Source of the DNA: Streptomyces ambofaciens ATCC 23877
Lineage (GTDB): Bacteria; Actinomycetota; Actinomycetes; Streptomycetales; Streptomycetaceae
Assembly: GCF_001267885.1 (NCBI RefSeq)
Contig: NZ_CP012382.1
Location: 5,195,001-5,259,000, forward strand
Direction: 5' to 3'
Length of the DNA stretch: 64,000 nucleotides
The notes under the pieces were generated by a model. That model was not told where the DNA came from, ran no database searches, and saw nothing but the letters and a program-made list of their open reading frames with translations. Made by a program: the position numbers and the translations under genes. Below, in pieces: positions 9,791-18,311 of this stretch; the first letter of the stretch is position 1; every line of letters starts with the position of its first letter.

Positions 9791-10666
9791 ATGACGGAAC
9801 AGCCCGCCCGGCGTCTGCTGCTGGTGCACGCGCACCCGGACGACGAGTCGATCAACAACGGCGTCACCATGGCCAGGTACGCGGCCGAGGGCGCCCACGT
9901 GACGCTGGTGACCTGCACGCTCGGCGAGCGGGGCGAGGTCATCCCGCCCGAGCTCGCGCACCTGACCGGAGCCGCCCTCGGCGGGCACCGCCGCGATGAG
10001 CTGGCGGCCGCGATGCGCGAGCTCGGCGTGGACGACGTCCGGCTGCTGGGCGGACCGGGACGCTTCGCCGACTCGGGCATGACGGGCCTGCCCGACAACG
10101 AGGACCCCGGCTGCCTGTGGCAGGCGGACGTCGACCGGGCCGCCGAGCTCCTCGTCGAGGTGATCCGCGAGGTACGCCCGCAGGTCCTCGTCACCTATGA
10201 CCCCGACGGCGGCTACGGCCACCCCGACCACATCCAGGCCCACCGCATCGCCATGCGCGCCGTCGAGCTGGCGGACGAGGCCGGCTGCCCGGTCGCCAAG
10301 GTCTACTGGAACCGCGTGCCGCGCACCGTCGCCGAGGACGCCTTCGCCCGGCTGGGCGAGGCGCTGCCCGGGCTGCCGTTCGACGAGGCGGCCGGTGTCG
10401 AGGACGTACCGGGCGTCGTGGCGGACGAGCTGATCACCACCGAGATCCGCGGCGACGCCTCCGCCCGCGCCGCCAAGGCCGCCGCCATGCGCGCGCACGC
10501 CACACAGATCACCGTGGCCGAGCCGTACTTCGTCCTCTCCAACGCACTGGCCCAGCCGCTCTTCACCACCGAGTACTACGAACTGGTGCGCGGCGAGCGG
10601 GCCGGTGACGCGGACGCGCGTGAGAGCGACCTGTTCGCCGGGATCGAGATCGAGGAGGCGTCGTGA
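9791..10666 (+). CDS. mshB: N-acetyl-1-D-myo-inositol-2-amino-2-deoxy-alpha-D-glucopyranoside deacetylase
   Basis: Zinc-dependent deacetylase making GlcN-Ins, the second step of mycothiol (the actinobacterial thiol buffer) biosynthesis; cytoplasmic, 291 aa. The LmbE/PIG-L fold is shown by HAHPDDE at residues 13-19 (His15 and Asp18 as expected metal ligands) and by [10 protein letters not shown] at 142-151, which carries the third ligand. The closest relative I can recall is Rv1170 MshB; a mycothiol-S-conjugate amidase (Mca) is the main alternative. The length and neighbour genes favour MshB. The last four bases overlap the start of the next gene (GTGA). Confidence 0.88.
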   Translation: MTEQPARRLLLVHAHPDDESINNGVTMARYAAEGAHVTLVTCTLGERGEVIPPELAHLTGAALGGHRRDELAAAMRELGVDDVRLLGGPGRFADSGMTGLPDNEDPGCLWQADVDRAAELLVEVIREVRPQVLVTYDPDGGYGHPDHIQAHRIAMRAVELADEAGCPVAKVYWNRVPRTVAEDAFARLGEALPGLPFDEAAGVEDVPGVVADELITTEIRGDASARAAKAAAMRAHATQITVAEPYFVLSNALAQPLFTTEYYELVRGERAGDADARESDLFAGIEIEEAS

Positions 10667-11085
10667 GCGGGCGCGACGAGCCGACGACCTCCGCCCTGGC
10701 CCAGCCCCTGCGGGCGCCGTCCCTGGGACGGGCCGCCCTCTACCTGGGCCTCTTCGTGCTCGGTGCCGTGGTCGGGGTGGCCGGGGCGCTGCTTCAGCCC
10801 GCGTGGTTCCCGGGCGGGCTGCTGCTCGCGCTGGCCGCCGAGGCGGGACTCTGCCTCGGCGCGGGCCGGGCCGCGGGGCGCCGGGGCGGGGCCGTCGCGC
10901 CCGCCGCGGGCTGGGCCCTCGCCGTGGTCCTGCTCACCACCAGCCGTCCGGAGGGCGATTTCCTCTTCGCCGCGGGCAGCGGCTCCTATCTCTTCCTGCT
11001 CGGCGGGATCGCCGTCGCTGTGATGTGCGCCACCCTCGCGCCGGTGCGGCAACCGGACGGCGACGCCGTCCGACTTCGCAAGTGA
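10663..11085 (+). CDS. Small integral membrane protein (DUF6113-like), coupled to mshB
   Basis: 140-aa protein with about four predicted membrane helices (starting near residues 24, 44, 80 and 108) and short loops, rich in Ala, Gly and Leu. The GTG start overlaps the mshB stop (GTGA) and GAGGAGG lies a few bases upstream, so translation is coupled. I recognise no enzymatic motif. Similar small proteins follow mshB in other Streptomyces as far as I recall, which suggests a conserved but unknown partner role. The family name is tentative. Confidence 0.75.
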   Translation: MSGRDEPTTSALAQPLRAPSLGRAALYLGLFVLGAVVGVAGALLQPAWFPGGLLLALAAEAGLCLGAGRAAGRRGGAVAPAAGWALAVVLLTTSRPEGDFLFAAGSGSYLFLLGGIAVAVMCATLAPVRQPDGDAVRLRK

Positions 11086-11168
11086 CGTACTGCTTCGCCA
11101 TGACGTCGGCGTGGGAGTCCCGTGTGGGTTTCCCCGGCGGTCACGGGATACGCGCGAGAAGTGGCCAG

Positions 11169-11174
11169 TATGGT
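11169..11174 (+). promoter_or_regulatory. Probable -10 box (TATGGT) for the peptidoglycan-binding-domain gene
   Basis: TATGGT lies 70 bp before the TTG start at 11245. A GC-rich hairpin (GCCGCCCG and CGGGCGGC arms, about 11191-11222) would fall in the resulting 5' untranslated region, just before the weak ribosome site CGGGAG. Confidence 0.4.
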
Positions 11175-11244
11175 GGTGCGCGCGCCGCCGGGCCGCCCGC
11201 TCTGAAGGGGTGACGGGCGGCGGAGCCAACCGGGAGAACCTGCC

Positions 11245-13650
11245 TTGAGTCGTGAAACTGACAGTTCGTCCTCCGGGCCCCACGGGCGCGGCGGAGCCGC
11301 ATACCCGTCGGGCACCCCGCCCTACGGGACACCCACGGCTCCCGACGCCGGTGCGGAAGCGGGCCGTTCGGCCTCGCGGCCGGAGGAGCGCAAGACCGAG
11401 ACGACGCTGACGACCCGCATCCGGATCAACATCCCCGGATCACGGCCCATCCCGCCGGTCGTCATGCGCAAGCCCGTCGCGGACGCCGAGGGCGACACCG
11501 CCGACGCGGAGACGGCCGAGCGGTCCGAGCCGGGCCCCGCCGCGCCCGCGAGCGCCGGCGAGACTCCCGCCGAACCCGCACAGCACGCCGGCCCGGCCGA
11601 CGACAAGCCGACCAGCGACTGGTTCGCGCCGCGCAAGTCCGGCCCGGCCAAGGGCGCGCAGGGCGGCGGATCCGCCAACGGCGCCGGTCAGTCCGGCGGT
11701 TCGGCCGCGACGTCGGGCGGCCCAGGAGCGGGCGCTCCCGGCGCCGGCGCAGGTGCCGCGCGACCGGGCGGCGGGAGTGGCCGTCCCGGTGGCGTCGTCG
11801 GCTCCATGAACGTGCCGGGCGGCTCCCGGTCCGGGTCCACCAACGGGGCCGGCGCGACCGGCGGCCCGGTGGCGCCCGGCCACGGCGGCGGCACCGGCTC
11901 CTTCGACGTGACCGAGGCTCTGGCGGCGGGCCCGCTGGGCAACGGAAACGGCGGCGGCAACCTCAACGGCAACGGCAACGGCAACGGTCCGGGCGCCGAC
12001 GGCGGACCGCGCCGCGACGACCTGCCGTACTTCTCGGGGAACGGCCAGGGCCACCAGGCCGCCGCGCCCCGCGACGAGCACCACGGCCCGAACGGGCAGT
12101 CGCCGTACGGCGGCGGTCCCGCGGGCCCGACGAGCGGCCCGGTCACCGGTGACAGCGCGCTGACGCCGCCCCCGGTCGGCGGCCCCGGCGTCCCGGGCAC
12201 GCCCACGGGCCCCGGCGCCCCCGCGCCCGACGGCCTGCGGGGCCCCGGTGGCCCGGGCGGCCCCGACGGCCTGCGCGGTCCTGGTGGTCCTGCTGGCCCG
12301 GGCGGCCCCGACGGTCTGCGCGATCCTGGTGGCTCGAGTGGCCCCGGTGTCCCGGGTGGCCCCGGCGGTCCAGGTGGTCCCGGTGGTCTCGGAGGACCGG
12401 GCGGCCCGGGCATGCCCCAGGGCCCCGGTGCCGCCGCCGGTCCCGACGCCGCCCGGCGCGGCCCGGGTGGCGGGCTGAGCGACGACACCGCGATCCTCAC
12501 CCCGCAGAAGCCGGTTCCCCCCGGCTACGGCAACCCGGACAACGTCTCCGGCAACACCGTCACCAGCGGCATCCCCGTCGTGCCGGCCGACCGGAGCACG
12601 CCGTTCCAGTCCGCCGCGCCCGCCGACGGACCGCTGCCGCACACGCCCCCGAAGCTCCCCGAGCCGGTCTCCACGCCCCCGGCGAGCTCCGCCAAGCCGG
12701 CCAAGAAGAAGAAGGGGCGCGGCAAGCTCCCGCTGCTCGTCGGCGGCCTGGTCGTCGTCGCCGGTGTCACCTACGGCGCCGGCCTGCTCATGAACCGTTC
12801 CGACGTGCCGAAGGGCACGAGCGTGCTCGGCGTCGACATCGGCGGCGGCACGCGCGACGACGCCGTCGAGAAGCTGGACGACGTCCTCTCCGCGCGCGCG
12901 AGCAAGCCGCTCAAGCTCACGGTGGGCGGCGAGACGGTCTCCCTGAAGCCGGACCAGGCGGGCCTGCAGATCGACACCCAGGCCACGGCGAGCTCCGCGG
13001 CGAAGAGCGACTACAACCCGGTCTCCGTGATCGGCTCGCTCTTCGGACAGCAGCGGGTCGTCGAGCCGGTCATGCCCGTCGACGAGGAGAAGCTGCACGC
13101 CGCCCTGGCGGACGCCGCCGGCGGCGCCGGGTCGGTGACCGAGGGCACGATCAGGTTCGAGTCCGGCAAGGCCGTGCCGGTGTACGGCAAGGCGGGCAAG
13201 GGCATCGACGTCGACAAGTCGACGGAGGCCGTCGAGGCGGCGTACCGCGCCCAGGTGGAGACGGGCACCGCCACCCCGGTGAACGTGCCGACCACCAGCC
13301 GGCAGCCCACGGTCTCCGACGCCGAGGTCGACCGGATGCTGAAGGAGTTCGCCGAGCCGGCGATGTCGGGCATCGTCACGGTCGAGGCGGGCGGGGTCGA
13401 GGTCAAGTTCAGCCCCCAGAACTCCCTGTGGAAGTTCCTCGCCGTCAAGCCGGTCGGCGGCAAGCTGGTCGAGCAGTACGACAAGGCCGCGCTGAAGGAA
13501 CTGTACGGCGGCGCGTACGACGGCGTGCTGGTCACCCGGGGCAACGGCAAGAAGACCCCCGTGACCCCGGAGGACGTCATCAGCGCCATGCGCCCGGCCC
13601 TGAAGAGCAAGACCGACCGCGTGGCCGTCGTCGAGACGAACCCGAGCTGA
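11245..13650 (+). CDS. Membrane-anchored peptidoglycan-binding (PG_binding_4 / VanW-type) protein with collagen-like Gly-Pro region
   Basis: 801-aa envelope protein. Residues 1-490 are low complexity: an Ala/Glu segment, then Gly/Asn and a collagen-like Gly-Pro-Gly region (residues about 310-395). A Lys/Arg cluster (KKKKGRGK) leads into one membrane helix (about 495-516). The rest lies outside and holds PG_binding_4-like repeats ([47 protein letters not shown]). The domain is known from VanW and L,D-transpeptidase-associated proteins, but no catalytic transpeptidase motif (HGT/SHGC) follows. The start is TTG with the weak site CGGGAG. The gene ends at a perfect hairpin. Confidence 0.82.
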   Translation: MSRETDSSSSGPHGRGGAAYPSGTPPYGTPTAPDAGAEAGRSASRPEERKTETTLTTRIRINIPGSRPIPPVVMRKPVADAEGDTADAETAERSEPGPAAPASAGETPAEPAQHAGPADDKPTSDWFAPRKSGPAKGAQGGGSANGAGQSGGSAATSGGPGAGAPGAGAGAARPGGGSGRPGGVVGSMNVPGGSRSGSTNGAGATGGPVAPGHGGGTGSFDVTEALAAGPLGNGNGGGNLNGNGNGNGPGADGGPRRDDLPYFSGNGQGHQAAAPRDEHHGPNGQSPYGGGPAGPTSGPVTGDSALTPPPVGGPGVPGTPTGPGAPAPDGLRGPGGPGGPDGLRGPGGPAGPGGPDGLRDPGGSSGPGVPGGPGGPGGPGGLGGPGGPGMPQGPGAAAGPDAARRGPGGGLSDDTAILTPQKPVPPGYGNPDNVSGNTVTSGIPVVPADRSTPFQSAAPADGPLPHTPPKLPEPVSTPPASSAKPAKKKKGRGKLPLLVGGLVVVAGVTYGAGLLMNRSDVPKGTSVLGVDIGGGTRDDAVEKLDDVLSARASKPLKLTVGGETVSLKPDQAGLQIDTQATASSAAKSDYNPVSVIGSLFGQQRVVEPVMPVDEEKLHAALADAAGGAGSVTEGTIRFESGKAVPVYGKAGKGIDVDKSTEAVEAAYRAQVETGTATPVNVPTTSRQPTVSDAEVDRMLKEFAEPAMSGIVTVEAGGVEVKFSPQNSLWKFLAVKPVGGKLVEQYDKAALKELYGGAYDGVLVTRGNGKKTPVTPEDVISAMRPALKSKTDRVAVVETNPS
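12235..12420 (+). repeat. Collagen-like Gly-Pro-rich coding repeat
   Basis: Imperfect reiterations of GGTCCC/GGCCCC-GGTGGC codons encode about 60 residues of G-P-G-G-P and G-P-D-G-L-R units inside the peptidoglycan-binding-domain gene. The unit GLRGPGGP recurs several times. It is a natural spot for slippage and length variation between strains. Confidence 0.7.
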
Positions 13651-13657
13651 CACCGCA

Positions 13658-13703
13658 CGACGACAGGGGGCGCCCGGCGACCGCCGGGCGCCCCCTGTCG
13701 TCG
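13658..13703. terminator. Bidirectional terminator hairpin (perfect 22-bp stem)
   Basis: Left arm 13658-13679 and right arm 13682-13703 are perfectly complementary with a 2-nt centre. It lies between the convergent PG-binding-domain gene and the SirB1-like gene. There is no T tract on either side, as is common in Streptomyces. Confidence 0.8.
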
Positions 13704-13771
13704 CACACCGGCGCGGGCGCGTCCTGTCGTCGCGCACCGGCGCGGGAGCCGGGCAGGGCGTCGGCGCCGGT

Positions 13772-14668
13772 CTAGTTGAGCATCGCGCGGGCCGCCCGTG
13801 CCTCCCCGCGCACCTGCTCCGCGACCGTCTCGTCCACCGCGGCCACCACCTCGGCGTACGCCTCCAACTCCCCGGCCCCCGTCGTGAACTCCCCGCGCTG
13901 CACCAGCAACCGGGCCCGCTCGTACCGCAGCCGCGCCGCGTGCGCCGGCAGCAGCAGGGCCAGCTCGATCGCCCACAAGCCGACGTCCGAGCGCTCAGGC
14001 CGGGCCGCCGCCCACGCCCGGATGTTGTTCAGGACGCGCGCCACCACGTCCAGCGGCGCCGCGGGCTCCAGCATCGACGCCCGCAGGCCGGCCCCCGTGG
14101 CGCCCGCCACCAGCACCTCCGCGTCGTTCCCGCTGAGCACCCGCCCGCCGTCGAACGGGTCGGCGAGCACCCGCCCCTCCTGCGACCCGGGCCCCGGACC
14201 GGTCTCCGGCCCGAAGCCGATCACGAAGTGCCCCGGCAGCGCGACCCCGTACACCGGGGCCCCCGCCCGCCGGGCCACCTCGAGCCACACCACGGACAGC
14301 ATGATCGGCAGCCCGCGCCGGCGCCGCAGCACCTCGTGCAGCAATGACGACTCCAGCCGCTGGTAGTCCGCCGCGACCCCGTGGAACCCGTAGCGCTCGC
14401 CGAGCAGGTCCCGCACCGCCGCCGCCCAGGCCTCCGGCGAACCCGGCCGGAACGGCAGCTGCCCGGCCAGCAGGTCCAGTTCCATCTGCGCGGCGTCCAG
14501 GCCCGCGTCGTCCAGCGTCCCGTCCGCCTGCGCGCCCACCAGCAGGCAGAGCGCCGCCAGATCGGGCCGTTCGGACCGGGCTTCCTCGGCGAACCGCCGC
14601 CGCAGTTCGGCGGAGCGCTCCGGCGACGGGGGATGAGGATGACGCATGTCCGGCTCGTGCCCTTCCAC
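13772..14668 (-). CDS. SirB1/transglutaminase-like family protein
   Basis: 298-aa cytoplasmic protein of the SirB1 N-terminal (transglutaminase-like) family, of unknown biochemical role. It shows the family pattern: AALCLLVGAQADG with DLLAGQ near residue 60, a YRRL-like segment before LLHEVLRRRRGLPIMLSVVWLEVARRAG, then GVALPGHFVIGF and LADPFDGG. The C-terminal part looks like TPR helices (LRYERARLLVQRGEF). GTG 14668 is used, but the ATG at 14647 (MRHPHPP) is an alternative; neither has a strong ribosome site. It lies 9 nt downstream of the GNAT gene and is probably co-transcribed with it. Confidence 0.78.
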   Translation of the reverse strand: MEGHEPDMRHPHPPSPERSAELRRRFAEEARSERPDLAALCLLVGAQADGTLDDAGLDAAQMELDLLAGQLPFRPGSPEAWAAAVRDLLGERYGFHGVAADYQRLESSLLHEVLRRRRGLPIMLSVVWLEVARRAGAPVYGVALPGHFVIGFGPETGPGPGSQEGRVLADPFDGGRVLSGNDAEVLVAGATGAGLRASMLEPAAPLDVVARVLNNIRAWAAARPERSDVGLWAIELALLLPAHAARLRYERARLLVQRGEFTTGAGELEAYAEVVAAVDETVAEQVRGEARAARAMLN

Positions 14669-14677
14669 GGCGATCGG

Positions 14678-15691
14678 TCACCGGTCCGTCCCGGCATCCG
14701 CCGGTTCCCGGTAGTGGTGGTACGCGTGGTGCGCGGCGAAGCCCATCCCGGTGTACAGCGCCCGCGCCCGAGCGTTGTCCGTCTCGACCTGGAGCCAGGC
14801 CGCCGACGCGCCCTCGTCGAGCGCCCGCCGGGCCAGCGCGGCCATCACGGCGGTCGCGAGCCCCCGGCGGCGCTGCGCGGGGTCGACCTCGACGGCCGCG
14901 AAGGAGGCCCACCGCCCGTCCACGACACACCGCCCGATCGCGGCCGGGGCCTCCCCCGCCGCACCCGGGACCGTCGCGAACCACACCGACGGCCCCCCGC
15001 CCAGCACCCGCAGGGCCACCTCGCTCACGCCCTTGCGCTGGTACCGCGCGAGCCACGCCTCGTCCGCCTCCCGGGCCAGGACCACACCGGTCCCCTCCGC
15101 CCGGTCGGCGACCGGTGCCAGGGCGCCGGTCCACACCTCCGCCGTCACCTCCCGCACCCAGTCCCGCCGCTCCAGCTCGCCGCAGAGCATCTCCTGCGTG
15201 CCCTCGGCGCCGGTGGCGGTCTGGACGTACGCGGGCAGACCGCGCTCGCCGTACCAGCGGCGTACGGCGGTCAGCGCCGCGTCGAGCGGCAGTCCCGGAT
15301 CGCCGAGCGGCAGCACCGAGTTGGCCCGCCGCGTGAACCCGGCGGCGGCCCGCAGCTCCCAGCCGCCGAGCCACTCGCTCTCCACGGGCAGCCACGCCCG
15401 CGAGGCGGCCCGCGCCAGCTCCTCGTAGGTGGCGGCGGGACCGCGCCGACGCGCGGGCGCGGGCGGCACCACCTTGCCCGCGACCAGCGCCGATTCGTCG
15501 ACGCGCACGCTCTCGCCGCTCTTCCGTGTGATCAGCAGCACACCCTTGTCCCATGATGTGAGAACACCGACCGTATCGGTGAACTTCTCACCCGGCGCAC
15601 CAGCTTCGCTCAAGCGCCGCACGGAGACTCGTTTGCCCACGTCAGCAGCGGTGATACGGACCTCAAGCCGCCCAGCGGCAGAGATTTCCAC
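14678..15691 (-). CDS. GNAT family N-acetyltransferase with N-terminal SH3-like domain
   Basis: 337 aa from the chosen start. Residues 1-80 form a small beta-rich domain (RLEVRITAADVGKRVSV, then VGVLTSWDKGVLLITRKSGE) unlike a standard GNAT. A Pro/Arg linker leads to a C-terminal acetyltransferase fold with the acetyl-CoA loop QRRRGLATAVM and a GMGF end. The substrate is unknown. The start is uncertain: ATG 15721 lacks a ribosome site, whereas GTG 15691 lies downstream of AGGAGGGG (15703-15710) and a TAGTAT -10 box near 15740, so I prefer GTG 15691. It is co-directional with the SirB1-like gene and divergent from the ferredoxin gene. Confidence 0.82.
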   Translation of the reverse strand: MEISAAGRLEVRITAADVGKRVSVRRLSEAGAPGEKFTDTVGVLTSWDKGVLLITRKSGESVRVDESALVAGKVVPPAPARRRGPAATYEELARAASRAWLPVESEWLGGWELRAAAGFTRRANSVLPLGDPGLPLDAALTAVRRWYGERGLPAYVQTATGAEGTQEMLCGELERRDWVREVTAEVWTGALAPVADRAEGTGVVLAREADEAWLARYQRKGVSEVALRVLGGGPSVWFATVPGAAGEAPAAIGRCVVDGRWASFAAVEVDPAQRRRGLATAVMAALARRALDEGASAAWLQVETDNARARALYTGMGFAAHHAYHHYREPADAGTDR

Positions 15692-15735
15692 GGGTCGGTC
15701 CACCCCTCCTGTTCGGATCATGCCCAAGAACGGAG

Positions 15736-15741
15736 ATACTA
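15736..15741 (-). promoter_or_regulatory. -10 box (TAGTAT) of the GNAT/SirB1-like transcript
   Basis: Read on the minus strand, TAGTAT would start transcription near 15729. That gives a leader of about 38 nt containing AGGAGGGG before the GTG at 15691. Confidence 0.45.
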
Positions 15742-15831
15742 GGGGCGGGCATCGACGACGCCGCGCTCCCGCGCGCCAGGCGGCGGAGCCTGAGGAGGCC
15801 CGCCAGCGCCCTATCGAGGAGGAACGACAGC

Positions 15832-16152
15832 GTGACCTACGTCATCGCGCAGCCTTGTGTCGACGTGAAGGACAAGGCGTGCATCGAGGAGTGCCCGGTC
15901 GACTGCATCTACGAGGGCCAGCGGTCCTTGTACATCCACCCGGACGAATGCGTCGACTGTGGTGCCTGTGAGCCGGTCTGCCCGGTCGAGGCGATCTTCT
16001 ACGAGGACGACACTCCGGAGGAGTGGAAGGACTACTACAAGGCGAACGTCGAGTTCTTCGACGAGCTCGGCTCGCCCGGTGGTGCCAGCAAGCTGGGGCT
16101 GATCGAGCGTGACCACCCCTTCATCTCCGCGCTGCCGCCGCAGAACCAGTAG
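15832..16152 (+). CDS. fdxA: Ferredoxin, 7Fe/8Fe type
   Basis: 106-aa soluble electron carrier. The first 50 residues hold eight cysteines (9, 17, 21, 25, 40, 43, 46, 50) arranged as C-x7-C-x3-CPVDC and CVDCGACEPVCP. This matches the 7Fe ferredoxins with one 3Fe-4S and one 4Fe-4S cluster found throughout actinobacteria (FdxC/FdxA, Rv1177-like). The C-terminal half is acidic and hydrophobic as in that family. The GTG start at 15832 has GGAGGAAC upstream. It is directly followed by a T-tailed hairpin and then dapC, the same order as in M. tuberculosis. Confidence 0.93.
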   Translation: MTYVIAQPCVDVKDKACIEECPVDCIYEGQRSLYIHPDECVDCGACEPVCPVEAIFYEDDTPEEWKDYYKANVEFFDELGSPGGASKLGLIERDHPFISALPPQNQ

Positions 16153-16170
16153 GAGCGGCCCGCACCGCGC

Positions 16171-16230
16171 CGCCTCGGTCCCGTACGGCTGATCGCCCCC
16201 GATCGGTGCCGTGCGGGACCGAGGCGTTTT
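16171..16230 (+). terminator. Intrinsic terminator after fdxA, with T tract
   Basis: A 19-nt left arm (16171-16189) pairs with 16208-16226 with one G-T wobble, and TTTT follows at 16227-16230. A smaller GATCG/CGATC hairpin sits in the loop. It separates fdxA from dapC. Confidence 0.75.
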
Positions 16231-16267
16231 GCCGCTCCAGCCGCACCGAGAAAGTGAGCCAGTAACC

Positions 16268-17365
16268 GTGTCCGCAGTCTCCGAGCGCCTGCCCACCTTC
16301 CCCTGGGACAGGCTGGAGCCGTACAAGAAGACGGCCGCCGCGCACCCCGACGGCATCGTCGACCTCTCCGTCGGCACCCCGGTCGACCCGGTTCCCGAGC
16401 TGATCCAGAAGGCCCTGACCGACGCGGCGGACTCCCCGGGCTACCCGACGGTCTGGGGCACCCCGGCGCTGCGCGACGCGATCACCGGCTGGATCGGGCG
16501 TCGCCTCGGCGCCCGCGACGCCACCCACCGCCACGTCCTGCCCATCGTCGGCTCCAAGGAACTCGTCGCCTGGCTCCCCACCCAGCTGGGCCTCGGCCCC
16601 GGCGACAAGGTGGCCTTCCCGCGCCTGGCCTACCCGACCTACGAGGTCGGCGCGCGCCTGGCCCGCGCGGAGTACGAGGCGTACGACGACCCGACCGAGC
16701 TGGACCCGGCGGGGCTGAGGCTGCTGTGGCTCAACTCCCCGTCGAACCCGACCGGCAAGGTCCTCTCCCAGGCCGAGCTGACCCGCATCGTGGCGTGGGC
16801 GCGCGAGCACGGCGTCCTCGTCGTCTCCGACGAGTGCTACCTGGAGCTGGGCTGGGAGGCCGACCCGGTCTCCGTCCTGCACCCGGACGTCAACGGCGGC
16901 TCCTACGACGGCCTGGTGGCCGTCCACTCGCTCTCCAAGCGCTCCAACCTCGCGGGCTACCGCGCGGCCTTCCTGGCGGGCGACCCGGCGGTCCTGGGCC
17001 CGCTCCTGGAGATCCGCAAGCACGGCGGCATGATGACGTCCGCGCCGACGCAGGCGGCCGTGGTGGCGGCCCTCGGCGACGACGAGCACGTCCGCGTCCA
17101 GCGCGAGCGCTACGCGGCCCGCCGCACGGCGCTGCGCGAGGCACTGGCCGGCCACGGCTTCCGCATCGAGCACAGCGAGGCCAGCCTCTACCTCTGGGCC
17201 ACGCGCGAGGAGTCCTGCTGGGACACGGTGGCCCACCTCGCCGAGCGCGGCATCCTGGTGGCCCCCGGCGACTTCTACGGCCCGGCGGGCGAGAACTTCG
17301 TCCGGGTCGCCTTCACGGCGACGGACGAACGCGTCCACGCGGCCGTACGACGCCTGACCGCCTGA
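16268..17365 (+). CDS. dapC: Succinyldiaminopimelate transaminase
   Basis: PLP-dependent class I/II aminotransferase, 365 aa, of the succinylase branch of lysine/meso-diaminopimelate synthesis. Seen: YPTVWGTPALRDAI near the N-terminus, the substrate loop LWLNSPSNPTGKV, Asp in VVSDECYLELGW, and the PLP lysine at about residue 224 in HSLSKRSNLAGYR. The GTG at 16268 is the sensible start, since an upstream in-frame extension would read into the fdxA terminator. DapE is encoded 2 kb further on, and fdxC-dapC adjacency is conserved in mycobacteria, which supports DapC over other aminotransferases. Confidence 0.88.
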   Translation: MSAVSERLPTFPWDRLEPYKKTAAAHPDGIVDLSVGTPVDPVPELIQKALTDAADSPGYPTVWGTPALRDAITGWIGRRLGARDATHRHVLPIVGSKELVAWLPTQLGLGPGDKVAFPRLAYPTYEVGARLARAEYEAYDDPTELDPAGLRLLWLNSPSNPTGKVLSQAELTRIVAWAREHGVLVVSDECYLELGWEADPVSVLHPDVNGGSYDGLVAVHSLSKRSNLAGYRAAFLAGDPAVLGPLLEIRKHGGMMTSAPTQAAVVAALGDDEHVRVQRERYAARRTALREALAGHGFRIEHSEASLYLWATREESCWDTVAHLAERGILVAPGDFYGPAGENFVRVAFTATDERVHAAVRRLTA

Positions 17366-17490
17366 CGGATTGACCGAGGGACGGACTGACCGAGGGACGG
17401 CCTGACGGCTTGACGGCCTGACCGGTGGACGGCTCGGGCGGCTGAGGGTCCGGCCCGCTCACGGCCGGGCGGCCGACGGCACACGCAAGG

Positions 17491-17521
17491 CGGCGGGGCC
17501 CGGGAAACCCGGGCCCCGCCG
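17491..17521. terminator. Bidirectional terminator between dapC and the secreted-protein gene
   Basis: A perfect 14-bp stem (17491-17504 with 17508-17521) and an AAA loop. It lies between two convergent genes. No T tract. Confidence 0.78.
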
Positions 17522-17541
17522 TCGCAACAGGTCGGCGACCG

Positions 17542-17991
17542 TCAGCCGAGCGGCAGCCCCTGCACCGGCAGCGAACCGGCGGCGGGCAGCCCGCCCTTGC
17601 CCAGCGCGTCCGTCGGCAGGCCGCCCTTGGTGGCGGTCCCCGCGGTGTCACCGACGATCTCCCCGGCGGAGCCGGCCGCGTCCCCGGCGGCCTTCTGCGC
17701 CACGGGCGTGGTCTTCTTGACGGCCGAGCCACCGGTCTTGCCCGCGGCCGGCACGGTCTTCTTGACGGCCTTGCCGCCGGTGTCACCCGCGGTCTGCGTG
17801 ACGTTCTGGGCCGCGGAGTCGACGGTGCTGCCGACGTTCGCCCCGTCCAGGGCGGTCAGTCCCCCGAGGTTCGGGGTGGCCGGCAGTTCGGGAGCCGCGC
17901 TGGCGGAGCCGGCCGCACCGACCCCGGCAGCCGCTCCCGCAGCGACGAGCAGCGCGGCACGGGCGATCCGGCGGGTCAGGGGGAGGGACAT
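17542..17991 (-). CDS. Small secreted Ala/Gly/Lys-rich protein of unknown function
   Basis: 149 aa. A clear Sec signal peptide (MSLPLTRRIARAALL, then an Ala-rich core ending ASAAPE) is followed by a mature part of low complexity. It has Gly-Thr-Val-Lys repeats (GKAVKKTVPAAGKTG, SAVKKTTPVAQKA) and a Gly-Leu-Pro-rich end. AAGGAG precedes the ATG at 17991. No cysteines or enzymatic motifs are visible in the mature part. It looks like one of the many Streptomyces cell-surface or extracellular proteins; chaplin and rodlin motifs are absent. It stands alone with a 320-bp upstream region. Confidence 0.72.
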   Translation of the reverse strand: MSLPLTRRIARAALLVAAGAAAGVGAAGSASAAPELPATPNLGGLTALDGANVGSTVDSAAQNVTQTAGDTGGKAVKKTVPAAGKTGGSAVKKTTPVAQKAAGDAAGSAGEIVGDTAGTATKGGLPTDALGKGGLPAAGSLPVQGLPLG

Positions 17992-18311
17992 GATGCTCCT
18001 TCGACGGAAGTCAATGATGGTGATCCGACCGTGCCCGGCGAGTGATCCACCGGGCTCGGACGCAGTGACTACCGCTCGAAGGCCGCGAAGGTTGCGGCGG
18101 CACAACGTAAAGAGTTGGCAACGCGTCGCATTATCGGGTGCACAGAAAAACGGGCAAAAGGGCGCCGGTCGGAAAGTCCGCCGAATGCCTACAGCCCTTG
18201 CTTCTTCTGGGCTCCGGCGTTCTCGGGGGTGACGGCGCGAACAAGCGCGCTCCACCCGGCCGGGCGCCGGCGCCGGTAACTCGCGGGGGTGACGGCTCGT
18301 ACGGGCGAGCG
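17992..18311. other. Upstream region of the secreted-protein gene
   Basis: 320 bp without a gene, between the start of the secreted protein and the 3' end of the lysozyme-fold gene. It has an A-rich patch (GAAAAACGGGCAAAAG near 18145) and, on the minus strand, a GATAAT box near 18130 that could serve as a -10. I see no recognised riboswitch. Confidence 0.5.

Noticed and set aside
17366..17490. GACCGAGGGACGG reiterations after dapC as a regulatory or mobile-element repeat
   Set aside because: Short, degenerate and only in the 3' spacer; more likely drift in GC-rich non-coding DNA before the terminator.
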